From Cephalothrix simula (lineage: Eukaryota; Nemertea; Palaeonemertea; Archinemertea; Cephalotrichidae), in the NCBI GenBank assembly GCA_035591015.1, contig JAXIUW010239840.1:1-10006 (forward strand): a stretch of DNA of 10,006 nt, given 5' to 3'. How positions within the stretch are numbered: the first letter of the stretch is position 1; every line of letters starts with the position of its first letter. The position numbers and the translations under genes are program-made. Of the stretch, positions 9,001-10,006 are shown piece by piece. The notes below the pieces were generated by a model, which worked only from the letters and a program-made list of their open reading frames with translations, made no database searches and was not told the DNA's origin.

Positions 9001-10006
9001 TCAGCCATGGTAGAAATGGTTACAATAATCTTATGTAAAATTTTACAAATTTATTTTCAGTATGTAGATGTCCAGCCTAATGATGGATTTGGAACTTTAC
9101 TGCCGAATGAAACAATTGATTTGGAAATAATATTTAGTCCCAAAAAGGCCAAGAATTATTCCTTTGATTTGACTTGTAAATCATTAATTAATAGGTAAGG
9201 TTCGATTATGTCTTTTAAGTTAAATTAATTTCCTTTTACGGCCACTTTTAAAAGGACATACTTCCATAAATATATAACAACTTCTAAAAATATCACAAAT
9301 GAATTGAAAATGAAAATGATAATGAAATGAAATTACAGGTTAACGGGCTAAATAGCAGTTAATGCCAATAAGGCTTAGACCCAGAAAAAGGTGGGTTTTT
9401 CCCAAGAATATACATGTAGCCATAATCACGTGGTTTATTAAAACTTACGACCCAAAAAATTTATGAATTGGAAAAATGTCAACAAATAACCACGTGCAAC
9501 AAGAAAAGAGGAACATCCAGCACTGTTTCATCTCCTGCTACATCACCAAAGTGCATGTAACAGATCTTTTAGATCTCACCGATATCCCCTTGCATGCCAA
9601 ACAATTTGATGCAGCAAGAGGGGGAACATGGTCGAATAAAAAACATTTCAAAATCGTATTCTTTAGTATACGATTGATAACAAAAAAACTGTAGCATCGG
9701 GAAATCAGTCTGTAAGAAAATGGAGTTTTGATTCTTACAGTTCAGGGCTATATCTTTACGGTGTACAAGAATTAAATCGATATGGGGAGCAAGTTTATTT
9801 TTGACCATACATAGATCTCTAAAAATGTCCTTTCAATCACTAGCATATTGTTCATGCTTGATTTTCCCTTTTAGGGAGTTTAAAATACATTGTTCCGGAG
9901 TCGCTGTTCACCCACCGCTTGAACTATCCAACCAGATAATTCACTTCCGGTCAACTGCTGTAAATGACTTTTCAACTTCCGTTTTCCATGTTATAAACTC
10001 GCATAC
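1..10006 (+). CDS. CFAP74: CFAP74 orthologue, central-apparatus ciliary protein (20 exons, partial at both ends)
   Basis: The coding sequence is a join of 1-89, 333-431, 788-892, 1358-1531, 1731-1841, 1927-2029, 2360-2517, 3150-3273, 3380-3454, 3983-4240, 4827-5065, 5662-5728, 5941-6204, 6555-6738, 7044-7246, 7763-8013, 8150-8237, 8684-8857, 9061-9194 and 9875-10006. This gives 3,032 nt, about 1,010 codons, with no stop and every intron GT-AG. Residues 1 to about 320 form a charged coiled coil. Residues 322-432 are basic then acidic linker. From about 460 onward there are at least four Ig-like ASH/MSP domains. The segments NPPGQMSAG, PLKCSTKKC, VDLKICM-DRLYQD, LLPKTGYIQ and VDVQPNDGFGTLLP match vertebrate CFAP74 as I recall it. 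Human CFAP74 is about 1,580 residues, so part of each end is missing. In Chlamydomonas, FAP74 sits in the C1d projection with FAP46, FAP54 and FAP221. Human mutations cause ciliary dyskinesia and male infertility. The identity is strong; the species is unknown. Confidence 0.93.
151..280 (+). repeat. Imperfect tandem repeat, about 32 bp x 4 (intron 1)
   Basis: Four diverged units share the core ATCAATGAAATTTTAA...GACTAG. The ATG of each core falls at 158, 189, 223 and 254, giving spacings of 31, 34 and 31 bp. The units are AT-rich with no coding potential. The rest of intron 1 (90-332) shows nothing else. Confidence 0.7.
333..431 (+). CDS. CFAP74: CFAP74 exon 2 (coiled coil)
   Basis: The acceptor is GTTTTAG| and the donor is CAG|GTAAGT. 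It encodes about 33 residues rich in Glu, Lys and Ala (EELAKCKEKILQLLDEEEA...), typical of a charged coiled coil. Both flanking introns are phase 2, so the exon is a multiple of three and could be skipped without a frameshift. Confidence 0.85.
449..550 (+). repeat. 27-bp direct repeat pair (intron 2)
   Basis: Positions 449-475 and 524-550 agree at 24 of 27 bases. Both read GTG(T/C)CAATAAGA(T/A)GGG followed by TTTTCCC(T/C)ACA. They lie 75 bp apart at the 5' end of intron 2. Nothing else is recognised in the rest of that intron (551-787). Confidence 0.75.
788..892 (+). CDS. CFAP74: CFAP74 exon 3 (coiled coil)
   Basis: The acceptor is TTTTTTAG| and the donor is GA|GTAAGT. It encodes about 35 residues (AVYRLRSQLHRVVQELAAE...) with clear leucine and hydrophobic heptads and many charges. 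It is phase 2 on both sides and in frame with exons 2 and 4. Confidence 0.88.
893..1357 (+). other. Intron 3: no gene, degenerate repeat-like sequence
   Basis: The stretch 958-1065 is GC-richer than its surroundings and carries CCCGCTCACC twice (965 and 1049 regions) and a small stem CCCTG...CAGGG near 978-993. A perfect 8-bp stem, GCAATAAA (1151-1158) with TTTATTGC (1164-1171) around a 5-nt loop, follows. The segment 1195-1290 resembles transposon remnant by composition only. No family is recognised. Confidence 0.4.
1358..1531 (+). CDS. CFAP74: CFAP74 exon 4 (coiled coil)
   Basis: The acceptor is TATTTCAG| and the donor is GA|GTAAGT. It encodes 58 residues (YDLAKCHVEQGHYLLMEDD...) ending in a long Lys/Glu helix. 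Open sequence also runs upstream to an ATG at 1305, but that part lies in the intron: the polypyrimidine tract and CAG at 1355-1357 set the exon start, and only that start keeps the exon 3 frame. Confidence 0.9.
1541..1705 (+). repeat. Imperfect direct repeat in intron 4
   Basis: Both copies start with ATATTCTTGG, at 1541 and at 1653. Both continue to a TGGGTTTT(T)CC block (about 1557 and 1675) and then an ACTTTTTA/ATTTTTAGTTGTG-like block. The copies differ by a small insertion. The pair fills most of the 199-bp intron. Confidence 0.6.
1731..1841 (+). CDS. CFAP74: CFAP74 exon 5 (coiled coil)
   Basis: The acceptor is GTATTTTTAG| and the donor is AA|GTAAGA. It encodes 37 residues (TELMKMKDTVERKQYEDEQ...), highly charged and helical. 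It is phase 2 on both sides. Confidence 0.85.
1927..2029 (+). CDS. CFAP74: CFAP74 exon 6 (coiled coil)
   Basis: The acceptor is ATATTTTAG| and the donor is AGG|GTAAGA. It encodes about 34 residues (IKKEERNARKQHKADLEKK...) and is strongly basic. Its incoming phase is 2 and its outgoing phase is 0. The reading frame also runs on without a stop into intron 6 as far as 2095. Confidence 0.85.
2030..2359 (+). other. Intron 6: nothing recognised
   Basis: This is AT-rich intron sequence. The one departure is a GC-rich patch at 2221-2290 (ACGTGCGTGCGTC) that contains a weak stem, GGTTTAGC (2264-2271) with GCTAAAAACC (about 2280-2289). I see no gene or known element here. Confidence 0.5.
2360..2517 (+). 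CDS. CFAP74: CFAP74 exon 7 (coiled coil)
   Basis: The acceptor is ATTTTCCAG| and the donor is AAAAG|GTATGT. It encodes 52 residues (ENLRAIQARDRAFANEQK...) ending in the family-like segment QKMLMQKRIDRFEGEKR. The incoming phase is 0 and the outgoing phase is 2. Confidence 0.9.
2674..2962 (+). mobile_element. tRNA-derived SINE with CATTT tail (intron 7)
   Basis: The head GTCTGGATGGCCCAGTGG (2674-2691) has a good RNA polymerase III A box (TGGCCCAGTGG, 2681-2691), and GTTAAAGGCGC follows, as in tRNA-Leu or tRNA-Ser. A weaker B box lies at 2749-2759 (AGTTCTAGTCT; the invariant G of TTCGA is T). The long A-B gap suits a class II tRNA ancestor. A tRNA-unrelated body follows to about 2945, then a CATTT repeat tail at 2947-2961. 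CCTTAT occurs on both sides (2663-2668, 2962-2967) and may be a short target-site duplication. It is inserted in the same orientation as the gene. It is not a functional tRNA. Confidence 0.75.
3150..3273 (+). CDS. CFAP74: CFAP74 exon 8 (end of coiled coil)
   Basis: The acceptor is TCTTTTTAG| and the donor is AAG|GTGAAT, the weaker GTGA form. It encodes about 41 residues (QFLAKQREGEVTIASKILLE...). The helix ends in EEERMKKRIEQQ and is followed by a Tyr/Pro segment PYLYPNYSPK that breaks it. This marks the end of the N-terminal coiled coil. Confidence 0.88.
3380..3454 (+). CDS. CFAP74: CFAP74 exon 9 (basic linker)
   Basis: The acceptor is AATTTTTAG| and the donor is CCA|GTAAGT, phase 0 on both sides. 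It encodes 25 residues (LLPPRKKRKLKTLQKIQQG...), with a lysine/arginine cluster PRKKRKLK followed by the acidic-proline tail AEPEP. The exon is 75 nt, symmetrical and skippable. The frame stays open through the donor to a stop at 3725-3727, within intron 9. Confidence 0.85.
3481..3577 (-). repeat. Dispersed repeat A, copy 1 (intron 9, inverted)
   Basis: Read on the - strand, this copy carries GTATATCTGTGATATATC, then ACTTTCTGATATACTGCA, then GTTTTTGATATACTGC. The same order is found at 8882-8986 on the + strand, and partly at 8021-8095. The similarity runs past 90 bp and includes GGATTTTCT. No ends or target duplications are evident. Confidence 0.7.
3578..3982 (+). other. Rest of intron 9: no gene
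   Basis: After the repeat A copy comes plain sequence with a C-rich stretch at 3817-3870 (CGTCCCCGCCCCCGGGAC, CCCTGCCCCACCCCTGTGGG). This is more GC-rich than its surroundings and resembles in composition the GCGCCACCCC elements of intron 10. A long - strand open frame (3407-3946) covers this part, but it has no recognisable product. Confidence 0.45.
3983..4240 (+). CDS. CFAP74: CFAP74 exon 10 (acidic, disordered linker)
   Basis: The acceptor is TGAATTTCAG| and the donor is AAG|GTGCGT, phase 0 on both sides. It encodes 86 residues. An acidic Ser-rich run (KESESSEEEAPVD, later AESDDEGGS) has several SxxE/D sites of casein-kinase-2 type and should be disordered. The later part contains a short aromatic segment (FEGMWDKHQTYKVEKDED). 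It bridges the coiled coil and the first ASH domain. Confidence 0.85.
4367..4475 (+). repeat. GC-rich tandem pair with 14-bp perfect palindrome (intron 10)
   Basis: Two units start with GCGCCACCCC, at 4372 and 4425 (53 bp apart), and continue to GA(C/T)GCTAA...ATATAG. The first overlaps a perfect 14-bp palindrome, GGGTGGCGCCACCC (4367-4380). Just upstream, 4310-4332 (GGCCTGGACCCCTTGACCCT) resembles 2645-2666 in intron 7. The rest of intron 10 (4476-4826) shows nothing. Confidence 0.65.
4827..5065 (+). CDS. CFAP74: CFAP74 exon 11 (start of ASH domain 1)
   Basis: The acceptor is TTTTTCTAG| and the donor is GA|GTAAGT. It encodes about 79 residues. An amphipathic lead (EILVTVLEKHRAGIVRKQVA) is followed by the first strands of an ASH/MSP-like domain. 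The key pattern is a hydrophobic-Phe strand at IIHFKDFVVDKTY, then KKKVVLTNVS, the usual 'xxVxLTNxS' strand. The final codon is completed by exon 12 (GA|T, Asp). Confidence 0.93.
5094..5423 (+). repeat. Long direct repeats flanking the intron 11 SINE
   Basis: The left copy at 5094-5143 and the right copy at 5365-5423 share GCCCAAAA(A)CGCCGCCG, then AATATTGAAAAAAAA, then ATGAAAAAA and TTTGG. The right copy has about 8 extra bases (AAGGGCTC) after the GCCGCCG. They bracket the SINE exactly. Confidence 0.7.
5151..5364 (+). mobile_element. Second tRNA-derived SINE (intron 11)
   Basis: The head GCCGGTATTATTCAGTTGG (5151-5169) carries an A-box-like TTATTCAGTTGG, and GGTTCGAGCCG (5204-5214) is a near-perfect B box. 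The 35-nt spacing is that of a class I tRNA. The acceptor ends do not pair, so it is not a working tRNA. A unique GC-richer body follows, including the hairpin-like CTCCTTCTCCGGAGAG (5282-5297). An A-rich end (TTTAGAAATAAAAA) closes it near 5364. It does not resemble the intron 7 SINE and is a separate family. Confidence 0.75.
5485..5510 (+). repeat. (AT)n microsatellite (intron 11)
   Basis: An AT dinucleotide run of 26 bp is interrupted once by a C (ATACATATAT). The rest of intron 11 to 5661 is AT-rich with no recognised feature. Confidence 0.9.
5662..5728 (+). CDS. CFAP74: CFAP74 exon 12 (ASH domain 1, middle)
   Basis: The acceptor is CTATTTCAG| and the donor is CGA|GTAAGT. This 67-nt exon encodes FNPPGQMSAGLTCDMFVTFK plus PR, the 'pG-x-pG-x-s-x-x-x-V-x-F-x-P' part of an ASH domain. 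It matches the most conserved part of CFAP74 known to me. The incoming phase is 2 and the outgoing phase is 0. Confidence 0.93.
5884..5922 (+). repeat. Short TATTGGATTT repeats (intron 12)
   Basis: TATTGGATTT occurs twice, followed by TATTGGACC, in about 39 bp just upstream of the exon 13 acceptor. It may be simple slippage in the T-rich 3' end of the intron. Confidence 0.55.
5941..6204 (+). CDS. CFAP74: CFAP74 exon 13 (end of ASH 1, first half of ASH 2)
   Basis: The acceptor is TTATTTTTAG| and the donor is GCG|GTAGGT. It encodes 88 residues. The start finishes ASH domain 1 (GEVMFIAQTGPFSIPLKC). After CSTKKC, domain 2 begins: VPFGTSVIGETLTRQVTLTN is a textbook ASH opening ('v-x-F-G-x-x-x-x-G-e-x-x-x-x-x-v-x-L-x-N'). 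The last 25 or so residues (SGLKNRTITSATSSLGRA) lead into a disordered loop. Confidence 0.95.
6282..6442 (+). repeat. 31-bp minisatellite, TTTCGTGAT units (intron 13)
   Basis: The core TTTCGTGATTCGTGATT recurs. TTTCGTGAT starts at 6282, 6313, 6344 and 6381, and a diverged copy (TTTGTGAT) starts at 6428. The first three units are spaced exactly 31 bp and share the spacer AAAAAATCGC. Later units are longer and more diverged. The array is non-coding. Confidence 0.85.
6555..6738 (+). CDS. CFAP74: CFAP74 exon 14 (acidic loop within ASH 2)
   Basis: The acceptor is TGTGTTTAG| and the donor is GAAG|GTAAGT. It encodes 61 residues, overwhelmingly Glu, Gln, Ser, Thr and Pro (for example ETEGQPEETQEPVEGENVPG), with no hydrophobic core. 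It is low-complexity and probably disordered. The incoming phase is 0 and the outgoing phase is 1, the only phase-1 intron in the window, so skipping this exon would break the frame. Confidence 0.85.
6739..7043 (+). other. Intron 14: short repeats, no gene
   Basis: ATTGGCGCTAAT occurs identically at 6809-6820 and 6862-6873. The first copy overlaps a perfect 12-bp palindrome, CGCTAATTAGCG (6814-6825). A GGGGGGG run lies near 6758. Nothing else is recognised. Confidence 0.6.
7044..7246 (+). CDS. CFAP74: CFAP74 exon 15 (second half of ASH 2)
   Basis: The acceptor is TTTTACCCAG| and the donor is AAT|GTAAGT. After an acidic start (SPPLSPDNMMDDLEDLSNLD), the domain resumes: GGTSGFIGPFESVKLTITWS, then PRIPGKVETDFSLSFSDP. 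This matches the 'G-x-i-x-P-x-x-s-x-x-x-x-i-x-x-x-P-x-x-p-G' half of an ASH domain. The frame also continues a few codons past the donor, but the GTAAGT and the fit to exon 16 set the end. Confidence 0.9.
7295..7305 (+). repeat. C11 homopolymer (intron 15)
   Basis: Eleven consecutive C lie 48 bp after the exon 15 donor. A run of this length is prone to sequencing and replication slippage, so its exact length may be wrong. Confidence 0.85.
7359..7393 (+). repeat. Perfect 12-bp inverted repeat (intron 15)
   Basis: The left arm TTTTGCGCCACC (7359-7370) and right arm GGTGGCGCAAAA (7382-7393) pair perfectly around an 11-nt loop. The arm contains GCGCCACC, as in the intron 10 element. It lies just outside the MITE that follows. 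Confidence 0.85.
7420..7699 (+). mobile_element. 280-bp MITE with long terminal inverted repeats and TA flanks (intron 15)
   Basis: The two ends are inverted copies over about 75 bp: GTCCTACTTTA (7420-7430) against TAAAAGTGGGAC (7688-7699), GGGGAACTCCCCGAA (7434-7448) against TTCGGGGAGTTCCC (7659-7672), GACCAAAACTAG (7461-7472) against CTAGTTTTGGTC (7635-7646), and TGTTTGGCAT against ATGCCAAACA (7484-7493, 7615-7624). The right copy has about 13 extra bases near 7673-7687. TA lies directly outside each end (7418-7419, 7700-7701), fitting the TA target duplication of Tc1/mariner-type transposases. The middle has no open reading frame; it contains a small TGACCC...GGGTCA palindrome near 7542-7558. 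A non-autonomous element is the best reading. Confidence 0.8.
7763..8013 (+). CDS. CFAP74: CFAP74 exon 16 (end of ASH 2, ASH 3)
   Basis: The acceptor is CTTATTTTCAG| and the donor is CCTAG|GTAAAT. It encodes about 83 residues: INLMSIANAIDVPVWVQRQ closes ASH 2, and VDLKICMLDRLYQDTIVVNN opens ASH 3. LLPKTGYIQEQSQFSAQLKF gives the later strands. The match to vertebrate CFAP74 is among the strongest in the gene. The incoming phase is 0 and the outgoing phase is 2. Confidence 0.95.
8021..8095 (+). repeat. Dispersed repeat A, copy 2 (intron 16, shortened)
   Basis: This copy contains GTGTATATCTGTGATA followed by TTTTTGATATATTGCACAGT. The middle block of the other copies (ACTTTCT...ATATA) is missing or displaced, so this looks like a deleted or rearranged copy. 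It takes up most of the 136-bp intron. Confidence 0.6.
8150..8237 (+). CDS. CFAP74: CFAP74 exon 17 (ASH 3)
   Basis: The acceptor is ACTTTTGCAG| and the donor is CAG|GTAGGT. It encodes 29 whole residues (ANIYQECAKYIDPETGVLEA..., ending MLIRVADQ) that form a loop and a strand of the third Ig-like domain. The incoming phase is 2 and the outgoing phase is 0. Confidence 0.92.
8238..8683 (+). other. Intron 17: diverged, inverted SINE-tail-like segment
   Basis: Around 8368-8415, AGAGTCGGGTTTA and GGCCATTGTAAGCCC resemble the reverse complement of the intron 7 SINE body (2869-2914: GGGCTTGCAGTGGCC and CCCCGACTCT). Order and orientation agree, so this may be an old inverted copy of that SINE. The rest of the intron, including the GC-rich 8435-8500, is unassigned. 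Confidence 0.4.
8684..8857 (+). CDS. CFAP74: CFAP74 exon 18 (end of ASH 3, start of ASH 4)
   Basis: The acceptor is TTTTTTGCAG| and the donor is GAG|GTAAGT, phase 0 on both sides. It encodes 58 residues: PVPFTVHAIVTSSDLEFN links the domains, then TTNVDFGHCTIYESVKTTVQ opens ASH 4 with the hallmark 'v-D-F-G-x-C-x-x-x-E' pattern. FTNHSILPQKFGFVGLPE follows. Confidence 0.95.
8882..8986 (+). repeat. Dispersed repeat A, copy 3 (intron 18)
   Basis: This is the + strand copy that best matches the reverse complement of 3481-3577: GGATTTTCT, AAAAGTGTGCGTGTATCTG, TGATATAACAACACTTTCT, ATATAATGCACAGTTTTTG, ATATATTGCA. It starts shortly after the exon 18 donor. Confidence 0.7.
9061..9194 (+). CDS. CFAP74: CFAP74 exon 19 (ASH 4, second half)
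   Basis: The acceptor is TTATTTTCAG| and the donor is ATAG|GTAAGG. It encodes about 44 residues (YVDVQPNDGFGTLLPNETID..., then IIFSPKKAKNYSFDLTCKS). This is the 'v-x-P-x-x-G-x-x-x-P-x-E-x-x-x-l-x-i-x-F-x-P' half of ASH domain 4. The incoming phase is 0 and the outgoing phase is 2. Confidence 0.95.
9195..9874 (+). other. Intron 19: longest intron, no supported gene
   Basis: Visible features are a TGCCAATAAG plus GGGTTTTTCCC block (9363-9402) recalling the intron 2 repeat, an inverted pair CACGTGGTT (9427-9435) with AACCACGTG (9488-9496), and a perfect 9-bp stem CTGTAAGAA (9710-9718) with TTCTTACAG (9732-9740). An open frame at 9476-9694 has no recognisable domain and no splice signals that would join it to the gene. 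Confidence 0.5.
9875..10006 (+). CDS. CFAP74: CFAP74 exon 20 (end of ASH 4, start of ASH 5; cut by window edge)
   Basis: The acceptor is TTCCCTTTTAG|. It encodes 43 residues to the end of the window. EFKIHCSGVAVHPPLELSN ends ASH 4 with the 'l-x-C-x-G-x-x-v-x-P-x-l-x-l-s' seam, and IIHFRSTAVNDFSTSVFHVI begins a fifth Ig-like domain. The frame is open at 10006, so the gene continues outside. Confidence 0.93.

Noticed and set aside
1-10006. Bacterial or viral origin with many small genes
   Set aside because: All + strand coding pieces end at GT and begin after AG, join in a single frame, and encode one ciliary protein. No ribosome-binding sites or operon spacing are seen.

Overview
The window is a piece of an animal (metazoan) nuclear genome. 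One protein-coding gene, on the + strand, runs through its whole length. It is cut into 20 short exons (67-264 nt) by 19 AT-rich GT-AG introns (85 to about 680 nt) that are full of short transposon relics. No stop codon interrupts the joined exons. They give about 1,010 codons, open at both window edges, so both ends of the gene lie outside. The intron density, T-rich TTTTAG/TTTCAG acceptors, tRNA-derived SINEs and ciliary gene content point to an animal. The modest intron size and AT richness suit an aquatic invertebrate (a tunicate, mollusc or cnidarian would all fit). The species cannot be settled from the sequence alone.

The protein is the orthologue of CFAP74 (cilia- and flagella-associated protein 74, human KIAA1751, Chlamydomonas FAP74), a component of the C1d projection of the axonemal central apparatus. 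Exons 1-8 (1-3273) encode a long charged coiled coil rich in Lys and Glu. Exons 9-10 (3380-4240) encode a basic patch followed by an acidic, Ser-rich, probably disordered stretch. Exons 11-20 (4827-10006) encode a chain of immunoglobulin-like ASH/MSP-type beta-sandwich domains, of the kind also found in hydin, CFAP47 and CFAP65. The second of these domains is split by an acidic, disordered loop made mainly by exon 14.

The introns hold most of the non-coding structure. Intron 1 has a roughly 32-bp tandem repeat. Intron 2 has a 27-bp direct repeat. Intron 7 has a tRNA-Leu/Ser-like SINE with a CATTT tail. Introns 9, 16 and 18 share a dispersed repeat of about 100 bp. Intron 10 has a GC-rich duplicated element with a perfect palindrome. 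Intron 11 has a second, unrelated tRNA-derived SINE between long direct repeats, followed by an (AT)n tract. Intron 13 has a 31-bp minisatellite. Intron 15 has a well-formed 280-bp MITE between TA dinucleotides plus a separate hairpin.

No second gene, functional tRNA, CRISPR array or bacterial-type feature is supported. The most notable points are the exon-by-exon structure of this CFAP74 orthologue, the disordered loop inside an ASH domain, and the set of possibly lineage-specific non-autonomous elements that use its introns as targets.
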